Assembly (NCBI GenBank): GCA_029907475.1
Contig: JARYLU010000004.1
Location: 62,001 to 126,000, forward strand
Length of the DNA stretch: 64,000 bases
Direction of reading: 5' to 3'
Source of the DNA: Bacillota bacterium
GTDB taxonomy: Bacteria > Bacillota > DSM-12270 > Thermacetogeniales > Thermacetogeniaceae
Notes under the pieces: model-generated
What the model was told of the DNA's origin: nothing
The model's database searches: none
What the model saw: only the letters and a program-made list of their open reading frames with translations
In this document: positions 46,115 through 53,670 of the stretch, one piece after another
How positions within the stretch are numbered: position 1 is the first letter of the stretch
Layout of the letters: the number at the start of each line of letters is the position of its first letter
Made by a program: the position numbers and the translations under genes

Positions 46115-47857
46115 ATGGAACTAACAGTAGCAGGGTGGAACATTTTTCGAAGCCGCTACGCTCAAAAGGATGACGCGGGAAGAGCGATTGAAGGCCCTAC
46201 AGAGGCCGTTTGGAGGATCGCAAACGCCGCGGCGCTTGCCGAAAAGCCATCGCTGCGTGCTTTTTGGACTGAACAGTTTGCTCGAATTATTGACCAAAAA
46301 AGATTTCTTCCAAGCACCCCGATCTGGGCTAATGTCGGAAAACCAGAACGCCCCTGGCAACCGAGTGCCTGCTTTGTTTTAGCAATCGAGGATTCTTTAG
46401 AATCTATGTACGAAACCCTAAAGCAAACTGCGCTTGTTTCTAAATGGGGCGGCGGCGTCGGCTTTAATTTTAGTTCTATCCGGCCGCAGGGAGACTTCAT
46501 ACGTTCCACAAAAGGAAGAGCAAGCGGTGTTATAGAGTTGATCAAACTCTATAATGCTTCTGCTGACATGGTAAAACAAGGAGGCATCCGGAGAGGTGCC
46601 TTTATGGGGATTCTCAATGCAGATCATCCTGAAATTTTCGAGTTCGTAAATGCCAAAAGGGGTGGGGGTTTAGAAAATTTTAACCTTTCCGTAGGAATCA
46701 CGGATTCCTTCATGGAAGCAGTACTCAATGGAACAGAATGGGGCCTTTCTTTTGCCGGAGAAAAAAGGAAAACTGTGAGAGCCCGGGATTTATGGGATGC
46801 AATCATTAACGCTGCCTGGGCTTGCGGAGAACCAGGTTTAATTTTTCTTGATCGTCTTAAAGAGACAAATCCGGTACCAAAAAATGAGTTAAATGCAACA
46901 AATCCATGTGGGGAACAACCCTTATCGCCAGGTGAGAGTTGCTTATTGGGCTCGTTGAACCTGGCAAAAACGGTGGTAAATCATCAAGGTATCCCAGAAA
47001 TAGATTGGCAAGAACTTGCTGTAACTACACAGGTTGCTGTGCGCTTTCTTGATAATTTGATTGATATAGCTCAGTATCCCCTTTCTTTCATCGGAGAAAA
47101 AACGCGCGCCACAAGGAAAATTGGCCTGGGCGTCTTGGGATTACACGATCTCCTGATCCTGCTTCAACTGCCGTATGATAGCCTTAAAGGGCGCCAAAAA
47201 GCAAAGGAGGTCCTTCGGTATATCCGAAACACTGCTTATCGATATTCGGCCCTACTTGCCCGCGAAAAGGGATGTTTTCCCCAGTGGAAAGATTCAATTT
47301 TTTATCCCGGACAACCCATGCGAAATGCTTCCTGCATCACTATTGCGCCTACCGGAACAATTACTCTGCTTGCCGGTACCGAAGGGTACGGAATTGAACC
47401 AATTTTTGCGATTGCCTACAAGAAGGAAACAGAGGCAGGAATGATCCCCGTTTTTTCGGACCTTTTCCGTTGCTTTTGTTATGAATGCCGGGTCCCTGAA
47501 GCAGTGTTGGAAGAAGTCGCGGCTAAAGGTTCCTGTCAAGGAGTGACCGGAATTCCGGATCAGCTTCAAAAACTGTTTAAAGGAGCTTATGAAATTGCGC
47601 CGGAAGATCATTTAGAAATGCAGGTTGCACTTCAGCAAGAAGTTGATAACGCGATTTCGAAAACGATAAATCTCCCTTCAAAAAGTACGGTAAATGATTT
47701 AGACCTGATTTACAAAAAAGCTTTTACAGGAAAACTGAAGGGTATTACAGTTTTTAGGGCAGGAAGTAAACCAGGAGTGATTACTTTGGGAAAGGGGGAT
47801 GCCCTGGCTACCTCAGCATGTTCCTTTCGCTGGGTTTGTCCTTGCGATCCCGACTAG
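46115..47857 (+). CDS. nrdJ: Adenosylcobalamin-dependent ribonucleotide reductase (short class II)
   Basis: 580 residues, shorter than most NrdJ (about 740-850), without an ATP cone. Active-site Cys86 (QPSACFVL), radical Cys265 and Glu267 in NATNPCGEQP, partner cysteine in NASCITIAPTGT, and a terminal CxxxxxCPC tail that could be the thiol relay. Makes deoxynucleotides without oxygen. AAAGGAG seven bases before ATG. No B12 riboswitch found upstream. Confidence 0.9.
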   Translation: MELTVAGWNIFRSRYAQKDDAGRAIEGPTEAVWRIANAAALAEKPSLRAFWTEQFARIIDQKRFLPSTPIWANVGKPERPWQPSACFVLAIEDSLESMYETLKQTALVSKWGGGVGFNFSSIRPQGDFIRSTKGRASGVIELIKLYNASADMVKQGGIRRGAFMGILNADHPEIFEFVNAKRGGGLENFNLSVGITDSFMEAVLNGTEWGLSFAGEKRKTVRARDLWDAIINAAWACGEPGLIFLDRLKETNPVPKNELNATNPCGEQPLSPGESCLLGSLNLAKTVVNHQGIPEIDWQELAVTTQVAVRFLDNLIDIAQYPLSFIGEKTRATRKIGLGVLGLHDLLILLQLPYDSLKGRQKAKEVLRYIRNTAYRYSALLAREKGCFPQWKDSIFYPGQPMRNASCITIAPTGTITLLAGTEGYGIEPIFAIAYKKETEAGMIPVFSDLFRCFCYECRVPEAVLEEVAAKGSCQGVTGIPDQLQKLFKGAYEIAPEDHLEMQVALQQEVDNAISKTINLPSKSTVNDLDLIYKKAFTGKLKGITVFRAGSKPGVITLGKGDALATSACSFRWVCPCDPD

Positions 47858-48125
47858 CAAATGGTACAAATTACCAAAAGAAAATATGTATAAATTCGTT
47901 TGATCTGTGCAAAATAGGTAATGGCTAAAGGGTCTTCATGGGGAGGTGCCCTAACCCAGTAACCTAGCTTTAATTGCAGAAAAGGTTACAGAAAACCCTC
48001 CCCCATGAGCTCTTCCTCCAGTTTCTCCTCTCCCACGCCATTGAGGTTCGTCTTTACCATCAGGTAAGCGCCCTCAATGGCGGCGAAAAAATGCCATGAG
48101 GATTCTAACTCGTGGCTTTTTTTTC
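47858..48125 (+). ncRNA. Candidate structured RNA or structured 3' leader after nrdJ
   Basis: Two large stems lie in series: CATGGGGAGG (47936-47946) with CCTCCCCCATG (about 47997-48008) enclosing GTAACC/GGTTAC (47959-47964, 47984-47989), then CGCCATTGAGG/CCTCAATGGCG (48036-48046, 48072-48082) with a CTTTACC/GGTAAG inner pair. They end in a terminator (48093-48125). No ORF is present. It may be the nrdJ 3' end or an independent RNA; identity unknown. Confidence 0.45.
48093..48125 (+). terminator. Rho-independent terminator
   Basis: GCCATGAG (48093-48100) pairs with CTCGTGGC (48109-48116), one wobble, followed by eight T. Confidence 0.88.
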
Positions 48126-48161
48126 GTTTTTTGCGGAATCCAGGTAACTCCATTATCTAAA

Positions 48162-48186
48162 CAGATGTTTAGAGACTAAACATCTG
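48162..48186. repeat. Perfect inverted repeat at the stop of the small coiled-coil gene
   Basis: CAGATGTTTAG and CTAAACATCTG, 11 bases each, 3-base loop. The gene's stop TAG (48176-48178) is inside it. No strong U-run follows on the minus strand. Confidence 0.7.
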
Positions 48187-48439
48187 TAAATTTAGAGTTT
48201 TTTCGGAGAAAATCGGTACCAAAACCTCGCTTCCGGAGAGTGGCTTCTATTAATTCAATTGTTTTTTTTAAATCATTAAGTTCCCGATCCAGCCTCTTTC
48301 GCATCCCATCGGATAAATGAGCAGGAGTTTTACATAAAGTAAATTCCCACTCCCGCTCAAGATCAGACTGCTCCTCATAAAGACGGTTCAATTCATTTTT
48401 TAACTCTTGAGTGCTCATCTGTTCATAATCTGCCTTCAT
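48176..48439 (-). CDS. Small helical hypothetical protein
   Basis: 87 charged residues, two probable helices forming a coiled coil (MSTQELKNELNRLYEEQSDLERE, then RLDRELNDLKKTIELIEATL). One cysteine. No family recognised. ATG 48439; ribosome site GGAGGCAGTG lies about ten bases upstream. Stop codon lies in a perfect hairpin (48162-48186). Convergent with nrdJ. Confidence 0.65.
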   Translation of the reverse strand: MKADYEQMSTQELKNELNRLYEEQSDLEREWEFTLCKTPAHLSDGMRKRLDRELNDLKKTIELIEATLRKRGFGTDFLRKNSKFTDV

Positions 48440-48674
48440 TACTTTTTCACTGCCTCCTTGACAACCTTCCTCTATTTTTTCCCCGTAAAAATTATCTAAA
48501 TTGCGGCGAATAAATTCCCTCGAACAACTCTCAATTTTCCGGATCGTTAACGGGATCGGTGTACATTACCCCTTCGCCTGTAAGTACATAAAGCGGCGGG
48601 ACATTTTTATTATCTTAACACCTGGCAACCATTTTTGAAAATCCTTAAGTTATCAATGTACAAAAGAAAACTGC

Positions 48675-48703
48675 TTGACACTAGCAAGAAATATAATTAT
48701 AAT
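48675..48703 (+). promoter_or_regulatory. Consensus sigma-A promoter
   Basis: Perfect TTGACA (48675-48680), 17-base spacer, perfect TATAAT (48698-48703), driving the AhpD-like gene. Confidence 0.92.
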
Positions 48704-48722
48704 ATATGTAGCTAACATATAT
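48702..48722 (+). promoter_or_regulatory. Palindromic operator candidate on the promoter
   Basis: ATATATGT (48702-48709) and ACATATAT (48715-48722) are perfect arms around AGCTA, covering the -10 end and expected RNA start. A repressor here would block transcription. Confidence 0.65.
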
Positions 48723-48787
48723 AGGCAAAAAAGCCTTATAGGAACCTTTCAAGTAAAATATTTTCCACAGGTAAAGGAGGTGAACCG

Positions 48788-49144
48788 GTGCTTAATGAAA
48801 CGCAGGCCGTTCTGAGCCAACTTCAAGAAGGTCAGGCGCAAATGGCGCGGTATCTTCCCGGTATTCTTGAACAATTTCATGCCCTTGCCCGGTCAATTAG
48901 TCAAGAAAGGACTCTTACACCAAAGTTTAAAGAGTTGATAGCGGTAGCAGTTGCTGTTGCTATCCGTTGCCAGCCGTGTATCGCCCACCATGTAAAACGC
49001 GCCCTTGAGCAAGGTGCAACAACCGCCGAGATCCTTGAAGCGTGCAGTGTAGCCGTAATGATGGGAGGAGGACCTTCCATTGCTTACTCTTCTTATGTAG
49101 TAAAAGCCTTGAAAGACTTCGGTGCTTTAGAGCAAAAAGAATAA
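48788..49144 (+). CDS. Carboxymuconolactone decarboxylase/AhpD-like protein
   Basis: 118 residues with the AhpD-type CxxCxxxH motif (CQPCIAHHVKRALEQGA). Likely a small redox or peroxidase-like protein, not a decarboxylase. GTG start with AAAGGAGGTGA upstream. First gene of a two-gene unit with an operator at its promoter. Confidence 0.85.
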   Translation: MLNETQAVLSQLQEGQAQMARYLPGILEQFHALARSISQERTLTPKFKELIAVAVAVAIRCQPCIAHHVKRALEQGATTAEILEACSVAVMMGGGPSIAYSSYVVKALKDFGALEQKE

Positions 49145-49159
49145 AAGGAGGCTTTTCAG

Positions 49160-49525
49160 GTGCGTTGTGATAAATGCCAGATGGATGTCCCGGAAATTGA
49201 GATTCACGAATACAGGGGCCGGAGGCTTTGTGAAGACTGTTACGTTGCAGCATTAACCCGTCCTCAGCCCTGTGATCCCGGTGCAGTCTCGGCGGCCAGA
49301 ATAAGCCGTGAATTACAGGGGCTTAAAGGAGCCCAGGGCCTCACTCCTCTCCAGAGAAAGATTTATGACTACTTAAAAAAGAAAGAGAAAGCAACCCGTG
49401 ATGAGTTAGCAAACTATCTAGGCGTTCCCTGGGAGGATCTCGAAAAACAATTTGCGATCTTACGACACTGTGAATTAGTTCGGGCCTTTAAAGAGGGGGA
49501 TACCGTTTATCTTACATTAATGTAA
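49160..49525 (+). CDS. Zinc-ribbon / winged-helix hypothetical protein
   Basis: 121 residues. N-terminal CDKC...CEDC zinc knuckle (C3, C6, C24, C27), then a C-terminal winged-helix pattern (LTPLQRKIYDYLKKKEKATRDELANYLGV...). It may be a DNA-binding regulator. Starts at GTG eight bases after AAAGGAGG, 15 bases after the AhpD-like gene, so cotranscribed. Candidate for the palindrome at 48702; unproven. Confidence 0.7.
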   Translation: MRCDKCQMDVPEIEIHEYRGRRLCEDCYVAALTRPQPCDPGAVSAARISRELQGLKGAQGLTPLQRKIYDYLKKKEKATRDELANYLGVPWEDLEKQFAILRHCELVRAFKEGDTVYLTLM

Positions 49526-49565
49526 TCTTATCCAAGAATAATAAATAAAACATTTGTACAGTTAA

Positions 49566-49600
49566 CAAGAGAGAGGGTCAGTTCCGCCCCCTCTTTTTTT
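49566..49600 (+). terminator. Terminator after the AhpD-like/winged-helix unit
   Basis: AGAGGG-type stem with CCCTCT and seven T. Confidence 0.8.
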
Positions 49601-49623
49601 CTAAAAAATCCTAATAAAATCAA

Positions 49624-49649
49624 GCCGTTAGTATTAGCGGGCTTTTTTT
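49624..49649 (+). terminator. Second terminator hairpin
   Basis: CCGTTA pairs with TAGCGG (one wobble), followed by GC and T7. The T-run is part of a 17-base tandem repeat (49633-49666). Confidence 0.65.
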
Positions 49650-49666
49650 ATTAGCGGGCTTTTTTA
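49633..49666. repeat. Tandem 2 x 17-bp duplication at the DUF89 stop
   Basis: ATTAGCGGGCTTTTTT occurs twice, period 17. The second copy contains the DUF89 stop and last codons (KKAR). Confidence 0.85.
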
Positions 49667-50508
49667 TATTGTAAAATGATGCTCCCAATTGGGTGTCCTG
49701 TATCCCGCGCAATGGTCGGGCACTTCACCCGTAACAGGAAAAACACCTCTTTTGCGCAGTAGTAAAGGGTTTCGTAGTTTGCCTGACCCTTAGCAATAAC
49801 CAGATCTGCCTTCTTGAACTTGTCCTGAAAATCCTGGGAACATACTTCTAATAAGGTACCGGGTGTATCAGAACCAGTATCGATTACCTCTACCAACTCC
49901 GGCAAGCCGGCAAAAATCGCGTCCTCCCGGGTCGCGTCGTTGATGATAGGCCCCCCTTTAACCACATAGGTTACTTTAGCGAGGGTTAGTTCTTCAATGA
50001 GGAGGCGATCGAAGAAGGTCTCACCGGCGTTGTCTCCGATATACAGAATTTTTTGCACTCTTTGAAGGGCCCTTCGAAACTCCTGAAAGTCGCCGATAGC
50101 AAAAGGCTTCTTTACGGTGTCCTCAATAGTATCGTACACGGTTTCGACATCGCGGATGGCAAAATCTATGATGTTCCCTGCAATGGCCAGTCTCACCGCT
50201 GTCTCTAGAGCGTTTTCCGAACCTGCAACAATCTGTTTTAGTGCCGGATACAGCTGCCCGGCAGCTCTGTTAAAATAATCTTTCACCTGTCGATAAGGAT
50301 CGGTACAACCGGTTTCCTTTTTAACTATCGTGTGAGCAAGGTAACTGAGTTGGGCAGGGTATTGGCTAAAAGAGGTTTCGGAAAAGCTAGCCAGGACGCG
50401 CCGCAGTACCCTCTCATGAATAAGCTCGTCAGGGGAAGCCAACCGCGCCGCATCGAGGGCCTGTCTTACCAAGCAAGGTAGACAATCATGGAAATTTGAA
50501 GTTATCAG
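49651..50508 (-). CDS. DUF89 damage-control-phosphatase-like protein, start unclear
   Basis: About 285 residues. VRQALDAARLAS, IGDNAGETFFDRLLIEEL and AKGQANYETL with RDTGHPIGS are DUF89/ARMT1-like and typical of metal-dependent phosphatases that destroy damaged metabolites. Family members open with DCxPCxxRQALxAA; here HDCLPC lies upstream of the first usual start (TTG 50472). In-frame there is no ATG, GTG or TTG before it; CTG 50506-50508 (with GGAGAGG upstream) is the only suitable start. A frameshift at the N-terminus is the alternative. Lower limit of gene 50472. Confidence 0.8.
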   Translation of the reverse strand: MITSNFHDCLPCLVRQALDAARLASPDELIHERVLRRVLASFSETSFSQYPAQLSYLAHTIVKKETGCTDPYRQVKDYFNRAAGQLYPALKQIVAGSENALETAVRLAIAGNIIDFAIRDVETVYDTIEDTVKKPFAIGDFQEFRRALQRVQKILYIGDNAGETFFDRLLIEELTLAKVTYVVKGGPIINDATREDAIFAGLPELVEVIDTGSDTPGTLLEVCSQDFQDKFKKADLVIAKGQANYETLYYCAKEVFFLLRVKCPTIARDTGHPIGSIILQYKKAR

Positions 50509-50695
50509 ATAAAACCCACCTCTCCAGAATGGCAGTATAGCCCTGGATTCTCACGTAAGAATTCAAAAAAGGATTTCTTCTAGATTCGCCTTAATCGGAT
50601 GAAATCCTCCCTATTAAGGCATATAGAGTTTTGTAGAGTTTGCAGCCGCAAGAATCGGGCCAAGACCAGGGGAGACTACCGGGGTCGGCCATAAA
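50473..50695 (-). other. Gap between DUF89 and NifX-like genes
   Basis: Holds the DUF89 N-terminus, a terminator (50564-50608) and, on the minus strand 50614-50690, a short open stretch without a start that ends at TAA; possible remnant, not called. Confidence 0.4.
50564..50608 (-). terminator. Rho-independent terminator after the MinD/NifX operon
   Basis: AGGATTTC and GAAATCCT arms (8 bp) around a 29-base loop, followed by T6 on the minus strand. Confidence 0.6.
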
Positions 50696-51025
50696 TTAAT
50701 GATCGCACAGGTTCGGACCTATTATAAGATTTCCTTCAAGAAATGCTTTGACGACATCATTAATCGGCCCGTTTGCTCCTGTAACCACCCGGATATTATT
50801 TTCTGTAAAAAGCTGCTGGGCGCGCATTCCCATTCCTCCTGCAATGACCACGTTCACTCCTTCACGCGCCAGTAAGCGGGGCAGCAAACCCGGTTCGTGG
50901 CCGGGATTCTCTACAACCTTGTTATTTATAATTTCACCGTCTTTAATCTCAAACACGACAAATCCTTCACAGTGCCCGAAGTGGGATGCCACTCCGTTTC
51001 TTTCTGATGCCACAGCAATCTTCAT
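50696..51025 (-). CDS. NifX/NifB-domain protein (dinitrogenase FeMo-cofactor type)
   Basis: 109 residues. MKIAVASERNGVASHFGHCEGF and AREGVNVVIAGGMGMRAQQLF give the NifX/NafY domain that binds metal clusters. One of two in the operon. Related proteins include the Desulfovibrio orange protein. Last gene of the operon. Confidence 0.85.
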   Translation of the reverse strand: MKIAVASERNGVASHFGHCEGFVVFEIKDGEIINNKVVENPGHEPGLLPRLLAREGVNVVIAGGMGMRAQQLFTENNIRVVTGANGPINDVVKAFLEGNLIIGPNLCDH

Positions 51026-51076
51026 TTTTTCTGCTCCTCCCTTTAGGTGTTTTTATCATTCAATTTTTTTCTCGAC

Positions 51077-51949
51077 TCATAAAGCCTCTTGCCCTTCCGG
51101 GAACAGGCGGCTGATTACGTTGTTCCAGACCTCTTCAATCGCCTTTCCTGCCTCTGTTTGGAGCAGGCTTTCCACTGGCCTTCCCTCTTTCACTACAGCC
51201 AGAACTGCAGGGTCAAAAGGGATTTTTCCAACCAGATCGATACTGTTCTGTCGACAATAAAGCGCGATTTCCTCGCTTACCTCAGGACTTAAATTATATT
51301 TGTTGATGCAAACCAGTGCTTCAACGCCGAAGTGTCGGGCCACCCCCAGGATCCGCTCCAGGTCATGGAGTCCCGAAACCGAAGGTTCGGTAACGGCCAG
51401 GGCCAGGTCTGTCCCGCTCAAAGAGGCAATTACAGGACAGCCGGTCCCCGGCGCTCCATCAATGATGACGAGCTTTTCATTCTGGGCCAGTTTTTCAGCA
51501 TTTTTGCGCACCTCGGTGACCAGCTTCCCGGAGGCTTCTGCCCCGATATGGAGACGGGCGTGCGAAAAAGGTCCGTATTTTGTGCGCGACACCATGCTGC
51601 GTCCTGTTTCTACTTCCTCCAGTTTGAGCGCGCCTACAGGGCAAACGTGAGCACAAACCCCACACCCTTCACACCGGAAAGGATCCGGAGAAAGGTTCTG
51701 GATAGCTTGAAAACGGCAATATTCTTCGCATTTACCACATTCATTACAGTGTTCGGGATCTTTAACGATTGTTTTTGCTCCTTTGAATTCTCTTTCCTCA
51801 AGCACTTTAGGGTGTAAGAGCAAGTGCAAATTCGGGGCATCGACATCTGCATCCGCGCATACGGCACGCCATGCAAGGGCAAGGAACCCGGCAGTAACCG
51901 TTGTTTTTCCTGTTCCTCCCTTGCCGCTGGTAATTACGAGTTGGCGCAT
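51077..51949 (-). CDS. MinD-family ATPase with inserted ferredoxin domain (I)
   Basis: 290 residues from ATG 51947-51949 (AAGGAG eight bases upstream). Deviant Walker [11 protein letters not shown], then an inserted 2x[4Fe-4S] ferredoxin domain ([22 protein letters not shown], about 62-115), then Walker [11 protein letters not shown]. Found in anaerobes; in Desulfovibrio such proteins belong to the ORP complex. Confidence 0.9.
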   Translation of the reverse strand: MRQLVITSGKGGTGKTTVTAGFLALAWRAVCADADVDAPNLHLLLHPKVLEEREFKGAKTIVKDPEHCNECGKCEEYCRFQAIQNLSPDPFRCEGCGVCAHVCPVGALKLEEVETGRSMVSRTKYGPFSHARLHIGAEASGKLVTEVRKNAEKLAQNEKLVIIDGAPGTGCPVIASLSGTDLALAVTEPSVSGLHDLERILGVARHFGVEALVCINKYNLSPEVSEEIALYCRQNSIDLVGKIPFDPAVLAVVKEGRPVESLLQTEAGKAIEEVWNNVISRLFPEGQEAL

Positions 51950-52800
51950 AAACAACGCTCCTTTATCACGCGGAAAACTTGCAAGAATTTGTCCTGCCAG
52001 TACGGAATTACTCTGCTGAAGGGTATCCCCCTGGCACCTAAAGCCGCAAGCCGTGTGCTGAACGGGATTTTAAGAAGAACCGGGATCTCCTGGCTGCCGC
52101 ACAACTCTTCGATGATTTTATCTTCCCCTTCCGCCCGGTTAATAATCACCCCGTGGGGAATCTCCATTTGCCGGACAAGATCCAAAGCAATGCTTAAATC
52201 ATGCCGCCCAAAAGGGGTCGGCTCGGTAACGAGAATTGCATAATCACTCCCCCGGATCGCCTCTACCACAGGGCACGAAGCACCCGGGGGGACGTCAATA
52301 ATGACGGCTGCCCCATCGGTTTGGGCCAGCCCTTCTTTCAGCCTACGTGTCAAAGGAACTGCGAGGGCTTCCCCAATTTTCAGGTTGCCCTGCCAGATTT
52401 CGAGGGGCCCGGCTTTCCCCTTTTCAACCTTTCCGATTTCCCGGGGAACTTCTTGAATCGCCTGAATCGGGCAGACAAGGGCACAACCCCCGCAGCCGTG
52501 GCACAACTCCGGAAAGGTCAGGACAGCTCCCGGAACAACTGCCAGGGCGTTAAACTGGCAGAAATCTGCACAGATTCCGCAGTAATTGCAGCGTTCCCTG
52601 GAAATTTCCGGGACAGGAACGGAAACAGGAAGAACTTCTTCAACAGTTGGTTTTAGATAGAGGCCTGCATTTGGCTCCTCCACATCGGCATCCAAAAGGA
52701 GTACCTTTTTACCCTTTTTTGCCAGGGAAAGGGCGAGATTCACGGCCACAGTTGTTTTTCCTGTACCACCTTTTCCGCTCAAAACCGCGATGATCACCAC
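51934..52800 (-). CDS. MinD-family ATPase with inserted ferredoxin domain (II)
   Basis: 288 residues, paralogue of the downstream gene: [19 protein letters not shown], ferredoxin insert [11 protein letters not shown] and [27 protein letters not shown] start overlapping the NifX-like stop. Probably forms a heterodimer with its paralogue. Confidence 0.9.
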   Translation of the reverse strand: MVIIAVLSGKGGTGKTTVAVNLALSLAKKGKKVLLLDADVEEPNAGLYLKPTVEEVLPVSVPVPEISRERCNYCGICADFCQFNALAVVPGAVLTFPELCHGCGGCALVCPIQAIQEVPREIGKVEKGKAGPLEIWQGNLKIGEALAVPLTRRLKEGLAQTDGAAVIIDVPPGASCPVVEAIRGSDYAILVTEPTPFGRHDLSIALDLVRQMEIPHGVIINRAEGEDKIIEELCGSQEIPVLLKIPFSTRLAALGARGIPFSRVIPYWQDKFLQVFRVIKERCLCANS

Positions 52801-53171
52801 AGACCCCTACCTATCGGTCCCGGTCGCGAGGGGCCCGGCATGTTCAACTCGACCAGCTTTTCTTCTTTGTAAAGCTCCAGAACCTTCCGGATCACTTCAC
52901 CAGGTGCCTGAAAAATTTTCACTCCCGAAGCAGCAAGAATTCCGAAAGCGTTGGGCCCGCACTGGCCGGTGATTAAAACCTTCGCCCCCCGGTTCACGAC
53001 CTCCTGGGCCGCCTTAATTCCGGCGCCGCCCCCGGCAGTGCCTCCCGGATTGGGAGCCGCTTCGCATTCCAGCGTTTCCGGATTTACAAAAAGGAAATAA
53101 GCGCACCGACCAAAACGAGGGTCCACGTAAGCGTCCAGATCCTTTCCTGTCGCACTAATGGCAACCTGCAC
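52794..53171 (-). CDS. NifX/NifB-domain protein (second copy)
   Basis: About 125 residues from GTG 53169-53171 with AAGGAG eight bases upstream; a longer frame to 53252 lies inside the NifU-like gene. [13 protein letters not shown] and [17 protein letters not shown] define the NifX domain, closer to the orange protein. Glycine-rich tail. Confidence 0.85.
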   Translation of the reverse strand: MQVAISATGKDLDAYVDPRFGRCAYFLFVNPETLECEAAPNPGGTAGGGAGIKAAQEVVNRGAKVLITGQCGPNAFGILAASGVKIFQAPGEVIRKVLELYKEEKLVELNMPGPSRPGPIGRGLW

Positions 53172-53176
53172 TTTAT

Positions 53177-53653
53177 TCACTCCTTTTTTTGCGCTGGATT
53201 TAAGTATGGAAAAATATTCCCCTTTTGGGCCTGAACATACAGAGACCTCCAACCCTCGCCTATTGAGTTTTTCACAGGTGTACCCTTTTCAGCCTGTTTG
53301 TAAAGGTAATCCTGAACTGCTGCGTAGAGGGCATCGGCGGCAAAATTAGAACAATGCAACTTTTCCGGGGGGAGACCCCCTAAAGCCCTTTCCACATCTT
53401 CATTGCTGATCTGCATAGCCTCCCATATACTTTTTCCTTCGGCAAGGATTGAAGTCATGCTGCAGCATGCAATCGCGGCGGGACAACCCTGAACCTGGTA
53501 GCGCACCTTGATCAGGTAATTGTTTTTTACTTTTATATAGAATTTAAAAATATCTCCGCACTCTTCCCCGATTGTTGCAACTCCGTCCGGGTCCTCGATT
53601 TCCCCCCAGTTGCGCGGATTCTGAAAGTGCTCGATAATTTTAAAATTATACAC
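53177..53653 (-). CDS. NifU-like Fe-S cluster scaffold protein
   Basis: 158 residues from GTG 53651-53653 (GGGAG upstream, 17 bases after the Mrp stop); a 301-residue frame covering Mrp is an artefact. EHFQNPRNWGEIEDPDG, GCPAAIACCSM and CSNFAADAL carry the three scaffold cysteines of the IscU/NifU-N family. It should supply Fe-S clusters to the MinD proteins. Confidence 0.85.
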   Translation of the reverse strand: MYNFKIIEHFQNPRNWGEIEDPDGVATIGEECGDIFKFYIKVKNNYLIKVRYQVQGCPAAIACCSMTSILAEGKSIWEAMQISNEDVERALGGLPPEKLHCSNFAADALYAAVQDYLYKQAEKGTPVKNSIGEGWRSLYVQAQKGNIFPYLNPAQKKE

Positions 53654-53670
53654 AATAACTTCGCTCCCGT

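Larger units (their letters stand above)
48440..48787. other. Intergenic region with promoter and palindrome before the AhpD-like gene
   Basis: About 350 bases. The plus-strand half holds a consensus promoter (48675-48703) and a palindrome (48702-48722); a GGC-A6-GCC hairpin follows near 48724-48735. The left half (48440-48660) shows no gene or signal. Confidence 0.6.

Noticed and set aside
50614-50695. Gene remnant downstream of the NifX-like gene
   Set aside because: A minus-strand stretch of about 27 codons reads like a protein end (VVSPGLGPILAAAN) but has no start and no recognised family.
52201-52656. Plus-strand 151-residue frame over the MinD gene
   Set aside because: Shadow of the MinD-ferredoxin gene; cysteine and proline runs reflect the antisense of conserved motifs.
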